Origin: DASVHS01 sp036390755
Lineage (GTDB): Bacteria > Acidobacteriota > Thermoanaerobaculia > Gp7-AA8
Direction: 5' to 3'
DNA length: 64,000 bases
Assembly: GCA_036390755.1 (NCBI GenBank)
Contig: DASWBH010000389.1
Location: 32,776-96,775, forward strand
The notes below the pieces were generated by a model that saw only the letters and a program-made list of their open reading frames with translations, was not told the DNA's origin and made no database searches. The position numbers were made by a program, and so were the translations under genes. This document shows positions 7,688-18,463 of the stretch, in pieces (within the stretch, counting starts at the first letter, position 1; each line of letters starts with the position of its first letter).

Positions 7688-8548
7688 ATGAAGCACATCG
7701 TTGTGATCGGCAGCGGCACGATGGGAAACGGAATCGCTCACACCGCCGCGGCCGCCGGTTTCGACGTGACGCTCGTCGATGTGGAGCAGGGCATCCTCGA
7801 CCGGGCCCTGTCGACGATTGCGGCCAATCTTCAGCGCGGAGTCGACAAAGGGCGCATGACGGCCGAGGAGAAACAGGCGGTGCTGGGGCGGATCAAATCG
7901 ACGACCGGGGACCGCGCGGTCGCCGGCGCAGACATCGTCATCGAGGCGATCATCGAGAACCTCGCCGCAAAGATCCAGATGTTCCAGAAGCTCGACAAGA
8001 TCACCCCGCCGGACTGTATTCTCGCTTCGAATACGTCATCAATATCGATCACGAAAATGGCGGCTGTTACGAGCCGGCCGGACAAAGTCATCGGCATGCA
8101 TTTCATGAATCCGGTGCCCGTCATGACGTTGGTCGAAGTGATCCGCGGCATCGCGACCTCGGACGAGACGTATCGCCAGGTCGAAGAGCTGGCCAGGCGG
8201 ATGGGCAAGACGGCCATCGAGGTAAACGATTACCCCGGCTTCATATCCAATCGGGTATTGATGCCGATGATCAACGAGGCGATCTTCGCGCTGTACGAAG
8301 GCGTCGCTACAGCGGACAGCATCGACGGGGTGATGAAGCTGGGGATGAATCACCCCATGGGCCCGTTGACGCTCGCCGACTTCATCGGCCTCGACGTCTG
8401 CCTCGCCATCCTGCGCGTGCTCGAAGACGGATTCGGCGATCCCAAATACCGTCCATGTCCTCTGCTCGTCAAAATGGTCGATGCCGGATGGCTCGGAAAG
8501 AAAAGCGGCAGAGGGTTTTACGACTACAGGAAGGCCGCGGCCGGATAA
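7688..8548 (+). CDS. 3-hydroxyacyl-CoA (3-hydroxybutyryl-CoA) dehydrogenase
   Basis: A 286-residue NAD-dependent enzyme of the Hbd/HADH family that should oxidise (S)-3-hydroxyacyl-CoA to 3-oxoacyl-CoA, or run in reverse. The N-terminus has the Rossmann motif GSGTMGNGIA and the acid VDVE at the end of beta-2. Catalytic and substrate elements are SNTSSISIT, GMHFMNPVPVM with the catalytic His, EVIRG, and the asparagine-containing NDYPGFISNRVLMPMINEA. The C-terminal domain ends with GWLGKKSGRGFYDY, typical for the family. Length is normal for a single-function Hbd. It stands alone on the plus strand, divergent from the zinc-ribbon ATPase and 25 bases before the TPR gene. Confidence 0.92.
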   Translation: MKHIVVIGSGTMGNGIAHTAAAAGFDVTLVDVEQGILDRALSTIAANLQRGVDKGRMTAEEKQAVLGRIKSTTGDRAVAGADIVIEAIIENLAAKIQMFQKLDKITPPDCILASNTSSISITKMAAVTSRPDKVIGMHFMNPVPVMTLVEVIRGIATSDETYRQVEELARRMGKTAIEVNDYPGFISNRVLMPMINEAIFALYEGVATADSIDGVMKLGMNHPMGPLTLADFIGLDVCLAILRVLEDGFGDPKYRPCPLLVKMVDAGWLGKKSGRGFYDYRKAAAG

Positions 8549-8573
8549 CGTGTTTTAATCCGCGCACAAACCC

Positions 8574-10427
8574 ATGCTTTGTCAAACCTGCAGCGCCTAC
8601 AACGAAGACGATCGCGAGTATTGCTACCGGTGCCAGAACAAGCTTCTCGTGCTTTCCGGCCCCGTTTCTTTCGAAGAAGACGAGGTTGAGGATTACGAGG
8701 ACGAAGGCGATCTTTCGCTCGATGAGCACCTGCTCGAGCGCGTCTCGGCCATCGAAGAAATCGTCAAGCGCTCCGCCGAGACGATCCGCACGCTCGTCGA
8801 TGCCATCCAGAAGCACGAGCGCGCCATCTTCATCAACCAGACCGGTCTTCTCTCGGTCAAGGAAATCCTGGAGAAGAAGAACGTCCTCTCCAGCGACGAA
8901 GTCGTCGAGCTGTGGGAATCGAAGATGGGCGAGCAGATGCTCGCTCTGGAGAAGAAGCAGCGCTTCACCGAGCGGAAGGACCGGATCATGTCGCTCTTCC
9001 GCGGCGAGAAGCGCGACCGCTTCCTCCAGCTCCTCGCTGACGCCGAATCGGCGATCGATGCGTTCGATCCCGACCGCGGGATGAAGGCGCTGGAAGAAGC
9101 GTTCAAGCTCGACCGCGACAACTACGAGCTCTCCTTCTTCCTCGGCGAGATGTTCTTCAACGACGGCAATCTCGACCGCGCGAAGTCGTACCTCGAGCGA
9201 ACGCTCGAAGTGCAGCCCGATCACTTCGACGCCGCCGTGTTCTACGGCGTGCTGCTTCACGAGCGTCAGGACCTCAAAGGCGCCGAGCGCTGGCTGCGCC
9301 GCGCCATCCAGATCTCACAGGAGTCGTTCCTCCCGTACTTCTCGCTCGGCGCGATCTACGCGCGCAAGGGAAAGCTGCTCCGCGCGCAGAAGTTCCTCGA
9401 GAAGGCGATTCAGCTCGAAGCGATCCCGCAGGCGTTCTTCCTTCTCGGCACGATCTTCTACGAGAAGGGGCAGCTCGAGCGCGCGATCCGCTCGTTCCAG
9501 GGTGCGCTGAAGCTCGACCCCGATTACGAGGAAGCGATTTACCACCTCGGCCTCTGCTATCTCGATCGCAACTGGAACCGCAAGGCGATCGACTGCTTCC
9601 AGGAAGCGCTCGAGCTCAATCCCAACAAGATGGAGTACCAGCAGGCCGTCAAGATCTATGAGGGCATCTCCGGCCACGTTCCGCTGGAAGGTCCTGCCGC
9701 CGCGGAGTTCGGCGAGGCCGAGACGCTCGTCAACCAGGGGAACTACAACGAAGCGCTCGATCATTACCGCCGCGCGTCGCAGGAAGATCCCGAGAACGTC
9801 AACATCCTGATGCCGTACGCGCTTCTCTGCTCGCACCTCGACATGAACAGCGAGGCCATCGCCGTGGCGCGGCGCATTCTCAAGCAACAGCCGACCGAGG
9901 TCGTCGCCGCCGCCGCATACACGACGCTCGTCGAAGCGTTGCGCGCGGAAGGGAACTTCAAGGACGCGAATCGCGCGCTGGAAGACATGCTGCGCGATTA
10001 CAACTCGAATTACGCGAAGTCGATCGCGTACTACGAGAGGGCGTACAACCTCGCCGAGATGGAAGAGAACCTCGACGAAGCGCTCGAAAGCGCGCAACTC
10101 GCGCTCCGTTACTCGCCGAAGGAGCTCCGCCAGTTTCCGTTGGCCGCACTCGGCTGGGTGTACTTCAAACGGCGCGACTTCAAGAGCGCGGTCGACTTCC
10201 TCACCAAGTCTGCCGACATCGGCCCGACGTCGACGAACCTCATGCACCTCGGCATGGCACTGCTCGAGAGCGGCGACAAGGATCGCGCCCGCGCCGTCTT
10301 CCGCAAGGCCAAGACGTTCAAGACGAAGGGCGCGGGCCTCGAAGAGAAGATCCTCGAGCAGGTGCGCTCGACGACCAAGCTCATCGACCGCCTGCATCAG
10401 CGGCGGCGGCGGGCGACGTCGAAGTGA
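8574..10427 (+). CDS. Zinc-ribbon TPR-repeat protein
   Basis: A 617-residue soluble protein. The N-terminus is a zinc ribbon (Cys3, Cys6, Cys17, Cys20), followed by an acidic stretch (FEEDEVEDYEDEGD) and a helical region of about 110 residues. From about residue 165 there are TPR repeats: units with the W/LG/A-F-A-P spacing recur roughly every 34 residues (AKSYLERTLEVQPDHFDAAV, AIRSFQGALKLDPDYEEAI, AIDCFQEALELNPNK). A break near 355-375 divides two TPR arrays. It has no signal peptide and no catalytic domain, so it is likely a cytoplasmic scaffold. Codon use matches its neighbours. The gene ends 22 bases from the convergent uvrD stop. Confidence 0.8.
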   Translation: MLCQTCSAYNEDDREYCYRCQNKLLVLSGPVSFEEDEVEDYEDEGDLSLDEHLLERVSAIEEIVKRSAETIRTLVDAIQKHERAIFINQTGLLSVKEILEKKNVLSSDEVVELWESKMGEQMLALEKKQRFTERKDRIMSLFRGEKRDRFLQLLADAESAIDAFDPDRGMKALEEAFKLDRDNYELSFFLGEMFFNDGNLDRAKSYLERTLEVQPDHFDAAVFYGVLLHERQDLKGAERWLRRAIQISQESFLPYFSLGAIYARKGKLLRAQKFLEKAIQLEAIPQAFFLLGTIFYEKGQLERAIRSFQGALKLDPDYEEAIYHLGLCYLDRNWNRKAIDCFQEALELNPNKMEYQQAVKIYEGISGHVPLEGPAAAEFGEAETLVNQGNYNEALDHYRRASQEDPENVNILMPYALLCSHLDMNSEAIAVARRILKQQPTEVVAAAAYTTLVEALRAEGNFKDANRALEDMLRDYNSNYAKSIAYYERAYNLAEMEENLDEALESAQLALRYSPKELRQFPLAALGWVYFKRRDFKSAVDFLTKSADIGPTSTNLMHLGMALLESGDKDRARAVFRKAKTFKTKGAGLEEKILEQVRSTTKLIDRLHQRRRRATSK

Positions 10428-10449
10428 CCGCGCGCGGAGACGCGCGTGA

Positions 10450-12699
<2,250 letters not shown>

Positions 12700-12795
12700 C
12701 TCGCGTCGCGCATCTTAGCAACGCCGGGAACGCTTATTTGATTCGGAGTGTTGTTCACGTTACTCTTTGCTCTTGCCGCAAGCTTGGGAGGCTTC

Positions 12796-12996
12796 ATGTT
12801 TGGTCTAGGTGTCCCGGAACTTCTTCTCATCCTCGTCATCATCATCGTCATTTTCGGCGCCGGGAAGCTGCCTCAGCTCGGCAAGGGTCTCGGCGAAGGG
12901 ATCTCGAATTTCCGCGAAGGTCTGAGCAAGGGAAAGAACGAGCCGGCGCCGAAGAAGCCGGTCGACGACAACAACCGTCCGCCACTCGGTTCCTAA
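12796..12996 (+). CDS. tatA: Sec-independent protein translocase TatA/TatE
   Basis: A 66-residue protein. The start MFGLGVPELLLIL is the TatA form, with one membrane helix (about 7-22), then the hinge FGAGKLPQLGKGLGEG, a conserved amphipathic helix with FREG, and a charged polar tail. It forms the protein-conducting pore of the twin-arginine system together with TatC, which is not in the window. ATG 12796 is chosen over upstream in-frame starts because GGGAGG lies 4 bases before it and the resulting N-terminus matches the family. The gene is 6 bases from the DUF4388 gene, so the two are probably co-transcribed. Confidence 0.93.
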   Translation: MFGLGVPELLLILVIIIVIFGAGKLPQLGKGLGEGISNFREGLSKGKNEPAPKKPVDDNNRPPLGS

Positions 12997-13002
12997 CGGG
13001 GG

Positions 13003-13791
13003 ATGGCTGCGCCCGACGAGCCGTCCAAATCGTCTCGCCCCGTCTACCAGACGGATCTCGCCCAGACTCCGCTTCCTGAAATCCTCGCGACCGTTCACCG
13101 GTACAAGGCACCAGGCACGATCGAGTGCCGCCGTGGGAATGAGCTGAAGGAGATCTACCTCGATCAGGGGCAGATCATCTTCGCCACTTCCAACCAGATC
13201 CGCGACTCCCTCGGCGACAAGCTTCTCCGCGACGGAAAGATCACACAGGAGCAGTACGACGAGAGCGTCCGCCGTCTCGTCAGCACGCGCAAACGGCAGG
13301 GGACGATCCTCACGGAGATGAATGTCATCGCCGCCGGCGATCTGTTTGCCGCGCTGCGCGAGCAGATCCTCGAGATCGTCTGGTCCGTATTCGCCTGGGA
13401 CGCCGGCACGGTCGCGTTCACGCCCGGCCGCCACAAGCAGCAGGAGTTCGTGAAGATCGACATTCCGATTCCGCAGGCGGTTCTGCAGGGCGCCCGGCGG
13501 ATTCCTGACGCCAAGCCGCTCATGGGCCGCCTCGGCTCGAAGTCGACGCTGCTGACGCGCACGGACAAGCCGGCTGACGGACTGACGCTCGACCTCGACG
13601 AGCAACGCCTGCTCGACGCCGCGAACGGGAAGACCGCGCTGTACGACATCGTCAACCTGCCGCCGCTCGGGGCCGGCATGAACGCGCGAATCCTCTACGC
13701 GTTTGTGGTGATGCAGCTGCTGACGGCGAAGGCGACCGAACGGGTCACGGTCAAGGTTGGCACGGACGGCGACTCCTACACCGGCGGATGA
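13003..13791 (+). CDS. DUF4388 (PatA-like N-terminal) domain protein
   Basis: A 262-residue protein. Residues about 18-140 show the DUF4388/PatA pattern: DLAQTPLPEILATVHRYKAPGTIEC, ELKEIYLDQGQIIFATSN, DSLGDKLLRDGKITQEQYD. Such domains occur in gliding and two-component proteins of myxobacteria, cyanobacteria and Acidobacteriota, and the function is unknown. The second half (about 140-262) is helical, with a winged-helix-like C-terminus (RLLDAANGKTALYDIVNLPPLG). There is no output domain, signal peptide or membrane segment. It starts 6 bases after tatA and its stop overlaps the rfbD start by four bases (ATGA), so it is translationally coupled to an otherwise unrelated sugar gene. Confidence 0.72.
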   Translation: MAAPDEPSKSSRPVYQTDLAQTPLPEILATVHRYKAPGTIECRRGNELKEIYLDQGQIIFATSNQIRDSLGDKLLRDGKITQEQYDESVRRLVSTRKRQGTILTEMNVIAAGDLFAALREQILEIVWSVFAWDAGTVAFTPGRHKQQEFVKIDIPIPQAVLQGARRIPDAKPLMGRLGSKSTLLTRTDKPADGLTLDLDEQRLLDAANGKTALYDIVNLPPLGAGMNARILYAFVVMQLLTAKATERVTVKVGTDGDSYTGG

Positions 13792-14636
13792 CGCGCTGGC
13801 TGATCACTGGCGGGTCCGGGATGGTTGCCACCGACCTTCGCGCCGAACTCGAGTCGCGCGACATCGACGTCGTCAGCGTCTCGAGGAATGACCTCGATCT
13901 GACCGACGCGCACGCGGTGTCGGCGGTCGTAGCGGATGTGAAGCCGTCAGTCATCGCGAACTGCGCCGCGTATACGAAGGTCGACGAATCCGAGGCGAAT
14001 GAGGGGCTCGCAACGGCGGTGAACGGATCGGCTGTCGAAGCGCTCGTCGGCGCCGCGAATGAAGCGGACGCCGTGCTGATCCAGCTGTCGACGGATTTCG
14101 TGTTCGACGGCAGGAAGCGCGAGCCGTACGAGGTGAACGACGCGACCGCACCGCTGTCGGCGTACGGCCGGTCGAAGCTGGCGGGCGAGCACGCAGCCGG
14201 ACGCGCGAAGCATCACCTCATCCTGCGAACGGCATGGCTGTTCGGCGTGCACGGCTACAACTTCGTCGAAGCGATCCGGAACCAGATCAGGAAGGGCACG
14301 AATCCGCTGCGCGTCGTCAACGATCAGCGCGGACGGCCGACGTACACGCCACATCTCGCGCGCGCGATCATCCGCCTCGCGCAAAACGAGCAGGCACGCG
14401 GCATCGTTCACTACGCCGACGAAGGCGAATGCACGTGGTACGAGTTCGCCTGCGCGATCGTCGCGGAGCTCGGCGCGCCGGCCCGCGTCGTTCCGGTGTC
14501 GACATCCAAATTTCCCCGTCCCGCTACGCGGCCGGCGTATTCGGTGCTGTCAACAGAGCGCTACGAGCGGCTCACGGGCGTGCGTCCGGAGTTGTGGCGC
14601 GACGGTCTGCGCGAGTATTTGTCGCTGCGTGCATGA
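13788..14636 (+). CDS. rfbD: dTDP-4-dehydrorhamnose reductase
   Basis: A 282-residue extended short-chain dehydrogenase that should reduce dTDP-4-keto-L-rhamnose to dTDP-L-rhamnose for surface polysaccharide. It shows the nucleotide motif TGGSGMVA, the RmlD features DLDLTDAHAV and NCAAYTKVDESE, STDFVFDG, the YGRSK active site (Tyr and Lys), RTAWLFGVHGYNF and NDQRGRPTY. Length matches the family. No other rml genes are in the window. The first four bases overlap the DUF4388 stop, and the last 65 bases overlap the convergent tlyA gene. Confidence 0.88.
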   Translation: MTRWLITGGSGMVATDLRAELESRDIDVVSVSRNDLDLTDAHAVSAVVADVKPSVIANCAAYTKVDESEANEGLATAVNGSAVEALVGAANEADAVLIQLSTDFVFDGRKREPYEVNDATAPLSAYGRSKLAGEHAAGRAKHHLILRTAWLFGVHGYNFVEAIRNQIRKGTNPLRVVNDQRGRPTYTPHLARAIIRLAQNEQARGIVHYADEGECTWYEFACAIVAELGAPARVVPVSTSKFPRPATRPAYSVLSTERYERLTGVRPELWRDGLREYLSLRA

Positions 14637-15378
14637 GGTACTCGATGTTTCCCTCGGCGCCTTTCACCGGGCTTTCGATGACGCCGCGAACGTCGAACCC
14701 GTTCTGGCGTGCAAAGTGAACGACTCCGTCGACCGCCTCTGCTCTCTTCGCCTCGTCGCGAACGATGCCGCCCTTGCCGACGTCCCCTTTGCCGACCTCG
14801 AACTGAGGTTTGATGAGCGCGACGAGCTCGCCCTCGAGAAACGTCGCCACCGCTGGCAGGATCAGCCTGAGCGGGATGAATGAGACGTCGATCGAGACGA
14901 AGTCGATCGGCTCATCGAAATCCGCAGCGCTGAGAAATCGCGCGTTCACTTTCTCGCGATTCACCACGCGCGGATCGTTGCGCAGCGACTGATCGAGCTG
15001 CCCGTAACCGACGTCGATCGCGTAAACCTTCCTCGCGCCGTTCTTCAGCATCACGTCGGTGAAGCCGCCGGTCGAGGCGCCGATGTCGGCGCAGGTCTTC
15101 CCCGTGACGTCGATTGCAAACTCGCGGAGCGCGTGCGCGAGCTTCATCCCGCCGCGGCCGACCCAGGGATGTTCGAGCTCGACGACGCGCAGGTCATCGT
15201 CAGCGGAGACGGAAGCACCGGGCTTGTCGACGTACTGGTCGTTGACCATGACGCGGCGCGCCATGATCAGTGATTGCGCTTTGGAGCGGGTCTCGACGAG
15301 GCCGCGCTCGACGAGCGCGACATCGAGCCGTTGTTTAGGCGCGGAACGAGACGGCACGCGGCATCTGCTCGCCTTCAT
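14572..15378 (-). CDS. tlyA: TlyA family rRNA 2'-O-methyltransferase / hemolysin-like
   Basis: A 268-residue protein with an N-terminal S4 RNA-binding domain (RLDVALVERGLVETRSKAQSLIMARRVMVND, about 17-70) and an FtsJ/RrmJ-like methyltransferase domain (WVGRGGMKLAHAL, SAM site DIGASTGGFTDVML, DVGYGQLD, DVSFIPLRLILP). TlyA enzymes methylate ribose in 16S/23S rRNA using SAM. The start is uncertain: ATG 15378 overlaps the dxs end by 44 bases, and GTG 15357 would also serve. It is last in the xseA-xseB-ispA-dxs run, and the tail overlaps the convergent rfbD by 65 bases. Confidence 0.88.
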   Translation of the reverse strand: MKASRCRVPSRSAPKQRLDVALVERGLVETRSKAQSLIMARRVMVNDQYVDKPGASVSADDDLRVVELEHPWVGRGGMKLAHALREFAIDVTGKTCADIGASTGGFTDVMLKNGARKVYAIDVGYGQLDQSLRNDPRVVNREKVNARFLSAADFDEPIDFVSIDVSFIPLRLILPAVATFLEGELVALIKPQFEVGKGDVGKGGIVRDEAKRAEAVDGVVHFARQNGFDVRGVIESPVKGAEGNIEYLMHAATNTRADRRATTPDARP

Positions 15379-17260
15379 GCTCGCCGGCCAGGAACTCGCG
15401 CACGCGCCGCGCGATGCCTTCGCCGTGAAGGTCGTACTGCGCCCGCAGAACGTCCTGCGAGCCGTGGTGCACGTATTCGTCGGGGATGCCGATGCGATGG
15501 AACTTCACGGCTTCGATGCCGAGGTGCTGCACGCGCTCCATCACCGCCGATCCGAATCCACCAGCCAGCGCGCCTTCCTCGACCGTGATGACTTTCGCGC
15601 CCGCTTTGCAGAAACGCGCGACCAGTTGGTCGTCGATCGGCTTGATGAAGCGGGCGTTGATCACGGCGATGTTCACGCCTTCCTTCGCAAGGATCTCCGC
15701 CGCGTTCACCGCGGGCCACACTTCGTTGCCGATCGCGAAGATCACCGCGTCGCTGCCCTCGCGCATCACTTCGCCTTTGCCGACCGGCAGCGACTTCAGC
15801 TCCGGCTCGAGCACAACTCCGAACCCGTTGCCGCGCGGATAGCGCAGCGACGTCGGATGTCCGGTCTCGAACGCGGTCTTCAGCATGTGCCGAAGCTCGT
15901 TCTCGTCCTTCGGCGCCATGCAGATCATGTTCGGGAAGAGCCGCAGGTAGGCCATGTCGTAGATACCGTGATGCGTCGGGCCGTCCTGGCCGGCGATGCC
16001 GGCACGGTCCAGCGCGAACACGACCGGCAGATCCATGATCGCGACGTCGTGGAAAACCTGATCGAACGCGCGCTGCAGGAACGTCGAGTAGATCGCGGCG
16101 ATCGGCTTCATGCCCTGCGTCGTCATGCCGCCGCTGAACGTGACCGCGTGCTCCTCGGCGATGCCGACGTCGAACATGCGGTCCGGGAAGACTTTCGCAA
16201 ATTTATCGAGGCCCGTTCCTTCCGGCATCGCCGCGGTGATCGCGACGATCTTCGGCTCATGCCTGGCGAGCTCGATCAGCGCGTCTGAAAAAATCGAGGT
16301 GTAAGACGGTGGCGCCGGCTTGTCCGACTTCTTCACGACGCCGGACGCGATATCGAACGGCGTCACTCCGTGCGACCAGATCGGCTTGTCCTCGGCCGGA
16401 ACGTAGCCTTTCCCCTTCTTCGTGATGACGTGGATGAGGACCGGGCCGTCGTAATCCTTGTTCTCTTCGAAGATGTCGATGAGCGACAGCAGGTCGTGCC
16501 CGTCGTACGGTCCGAGGTACTTGAAGCCGAGCTCCTCGAAGAGCGTGCCCGGAACGATCATCTGCTTGAACAGCTGCTCCATGTCGGACGCGAGACCGTG
16601 CAGTTTGCCGCCGATCAGCGGGATGCGATCCATCACGCCCTTCGCGAGATCCTTCGCCTGGTTGTAGCGCTGGCCCTTGATGATCGAGTTGAGATAGCCC
16701 GACATCGCGCCGACGTTCGTCGAGATCGACATGTCGTTGTCGTTCAGGACGATCATCAGCTTCCGTTTGAGGTGTCCGGCCTGATTGAGTCCTTCGAGAG
16801 CCAGTCCGCCGGACAGCGCGCCATCGCCGATGACGGCGACCACGTTGTAGTCCTCTTTGCGGAAGTCGCGCGCGACGGCGATGCCGAGCGCGGCGGAGAT
16901 CGACGTCGACGCATGCCCGGCGTTGAAGACGTCGTACTCCGACTCTTCGCGCTTGCAGAATCCGGAAATGCCGTCGTGCTGGCGGATCGTCGGGAACGTC
17001 TCGCGACGTCCGGTGATCAACTTGTGCGGATAGCTCTGATGGCCGGTGTCAAAGACGATCTGATCGCGCGGCGTGTTGAAGACGTAGTGCAGCGCGAGGG
17101 TCAGCTCGACGATGCCGAGGTTGCCGCCAAAGTGCCCGCCGACGCGGGAGACGACGTCGATGATCGTGTCGCGGATCTCCTGCGCCACCTGCGGCAACTG
17201 CTTGCGATCGAGCTTCCGGAGGTCGGCTGGAGTGTTGATGCTGTCGAGAAGTCGGCCCAT
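15335..17260 (-). CDS. dxs: 1-deoxy-D-xylulose-5-phosphate synthase
   Basis: A 641-residue thiamin-diphosphate enzyme that joins pyruvate and glyceraldehyde-3-phosphate in the first step of the MEP isoprenoid pathway. N-terminal signatures are GGHFGGNLGIVELTLALHYVF, FDTGHQSYPHKLITGR, the ThDP motif GDGALSGGLALEGLNQAG...NDNDMSIS, and GLDKFAKVFPDRMFDVGIAEEHAV with the conserved Glu. RAGIAGQDGPTHHG follows. The C-terminal transketolase domain is complete. It sits 2 bases after ispA, a common isoprenoid pairing, in the xseAB-ispA-dxs-tlyA order known from many Gram-negative bacteria. Confidence 0.97.
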   Translation of the reverse strand: MGRLLDSINTPADLRKLDRKQLPQVAQEIRDTIIDVVSRVGGHFGGNLGIVELTLALHYVFNTPRDQIVFDTGHQSYPHKLITGRRETFPTIRQHDGISGFCKREESEYDVFNAGHASTSISAALGIAVARDFRKEDYNVVAVIGDGALSGGLALEGLNQAGHLKRKLMIVLNDNDMSISTNVGAMSGYLNSIIKGQRYNQAKDLAKGVMDRIPLIGGKLHGLASDMEQLFKQMIVPGTLFEELGFKYLGPYDGHDLLSLIDIFEENKDYDGPVLIHVITKKGKGYVPAEDKPIWSHGVTPFDIASGVVKKSDKPAPPSYTSIFSDALIELARHEPKIVAITAAMPEGTGLDKFAKVFPDRMFDVGIAEEHAVTFSGGMTTQGMKPIAAIYSTFLQRAFDQVFHDVAIMDLPVVFALDRAGIAGQDGPTHHGIYDMAYLRLFPNMICMAPKDENELRHMLKTAFETGHPTSLRYPRGNGFGVVLEPELKSLPVGKGEVMREGSDAVIFAIGNEVWPAVNAAEILAKEGVNIAVINARFIKPIDDQLVARFCKAGAKVITVEEGALAGGFGSAVMERVQHLGIEAVKFHRIGIPDEYVHHGSQDVLRAQYDLHGEGIARRVREFLAGEHEGEQMPRAVSFRA

Positions 17261-17262
17261 GG

Positions 17263-18183
17263 CTATGAACGGCGGTCGCAGATAAAACGCGCGATGTCCG
17301 CCAGATAGTTCACAGGGCCGGCGATCATATCAGCGTTCTCTACGGCCGTCCGGAGGAGGGCCGCGACCTCGGCCCGTGCCGCTTCCGCACCAACGACGGC
17401 CGGATACGTCAGCTTCCCCTGCGCCGCGTCCTTCCCGGCAGTCTTGCCGAGCGTGGCGGAGGACTGCTCCCGATCGAGGAGATCGTCGACGATCTGGAAG
17501 GCGAGACCGAGCGAGCTGCCGTAGTGGGCGAGGCGTACGAGCTGGTCATCGCTGCCCCCGCCGAGGATCCCGCCGAGCAGGACGGACGCGGTGATGAGCT
17601 TGCCGGTCTTGTTGCGGTGGATGAACCGGACGCGCCGCAGTCCTCCCTCTCCCGCGTACGGGAGAGGGTGGCGCGAAGCGCCGAGTGAGGGCGTTTCCTC
17701 CAGATCCGCGACCTGCCCACCGATCATCCCGGTCGAGTCGACCGCCTGAGCGATGGTCGTGATCGCGCGCAGCTGCCGCTCCGCGGGGATGCCCGCAACC
17801 GGCCGCGCAAGCCACGAGAACGCCTCGGTCAGCAGCGCATCGCCCGTGAGGATGCCGATCGCCTCGCCGTAGACCACGTGCGTCGTCTTGCGCCCGCGGC
17901 GGAGATCGTCGTTGTCGAGCGCCGGCAGGTCGTCATGGACGAGCGAGTACGTGTGGATCAGCTCGAGCGCGGCGAACGGAACGAGCAGCGGCTGCACGGC
18001 GGCGCCAACCGACTCGGCCGCCGCAATCGCGAGGATCGGCCGGATCCTCTTGCCGCCGCCGAGGACGGCGTAACGCATCGCCTCGTGAATGACGGCAGGC
18101 TCGGTGTCCGGCTCTGGCAGGTTCCCGGTCAGCGTCTGTTCGACCAGCGCGCGACGATCCTGGAGAAAGGATTCGAGTCGCAT
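17263..18183 (-). CDS. ispA: Geranylgeranyl/farnesyl diphosphate synthase (polyprenyl synthetase)
   Basis: A 306-residue all-helical prenyltransferase that should condense DMAPP/IPP to farnesyl or geranylgeranyl diphosphate. The first Asp-rich motif is DDLPALDNDD, with GRKTTHVVYGEA after it; GGKRIRP precedes it and KTGKLI follows. The second Asp-rich motif is VDDLLD. Between GGQVADLEE and FIHRNKTGK, a loop that is normally short, residues about 164-181 are encoded by a palindromic repeat inserted in frame. Both Asp motifs are intact, so activity is expected. It directly abuts xseB upstream and lies 2 bases before dxs. Chain length of the product cannot be read with certainty. Confidence 0.92.
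   Translation of the reverse strand: MRLESFLQDRRALVEQTLTGNLPEPDTEPAVIHEAMRYAVLGGGKRIRPILAIAAAESVGAAVQPLLVPFAALELIHTYSLVHDDLPALDNDDLRRGRKTTHVVYGEAIGILTGDALLTEAFSWLARPVAGIPAERQLRAITTIAQAVDSTGMIGGQVADLEETPSLGASRHPLPYAGEGGLRRVRFIHRNKTGKLITASVLLGGILGGGSDDQLVRLAHYGSSLGLAFQIVDDLLDREQSSATLGKTAGKDAAQGKLTYPAVVGAEAARAEVAALLRTAVENADMIAGPVNYLADIARFICDRRS
17641..17692. repeat. Double-hairpin palindromic element, family B, inside ispA
   Basis: This 52-base element is inverted relative to the uvrD copy at 10699-10750, and 49 of 52 positions agree. It holds arms CCCTCTCCCG and CGGGAGAGGG around a CGTA centre (17645-17668) and a GGCGC-TTC-GCGCC small hairpin. It lies in frame and adds roughly 15 residues to the ispA loop before the KTG motif. 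The differences from the uvrD copy include two bases at the palindrome centre. Confidence 0.88.
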
Positions 18184-18444
18184 CTAGCGGTCGTCATCGT
18201 CGTCGTCAAGATCCGCTACGGGCTCGAACGGCTCGATCTGCGGCTGCCCCTTGGCGTCGGCGAGGATCAGCTCGATGCGTTTCTCGACCTCTTCGAGCCG
18301 CTGATGACAGAAGCGGGAGAGGTTGATGCCCTGCTCGAACAAACGGAGCGACTCATCGAGCGGCAGCTCCTCGGTCTCGAGCCGCTGCACGATCGTCTCG
18401 AGCTCCTTGAACGCCTTCTCGAAATCGTTGCGACGGACCGCCAC
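18184..18444 (-). CDS. xseB: Exodeoxyribonuclease VII small subunit
   Basis: An 86-residue protein. The core FEKAFKELETIVQRLETEELPLDESLRLFEQGINLSRFC is the XseB family signature, two helices that bind the large subunit, followed by QRLEEVEKRIELIL. The C-terminus is an acidic tail ending DLDDDDDDR, longer and more acidic than usual. With XseA it forms exonuclease VII, which degrades single-stranded DNA to oligonucleotides. It lies 19 bases after xseA and directly abuts ispA. Confidence 0.93.
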   Translation of the reverse strand: MAVRRNDFEKAFKELETIVQRLETEELPLDESLRLFEQGINLSRFCHQRLEEVEKRIELILADAKGQPQIEPFEPVADLDDDDDDR

Positions 18445-18463
18445 GGGCGCAGGTTATAGCACG

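Noticed and set aside
10428..10449. GC-rich hairpin between the TPR gene and uvrD
   Set aside because: The stem is short and there is no T-run; common by chance in such sequence.
15059..16288. Long plus-strand frame opposite tlyA and dxs
   Set aside because: It is antisense to two confident genes and rich in His, Arg and Asp, as expected for a complement of GC-rich coding sequence.
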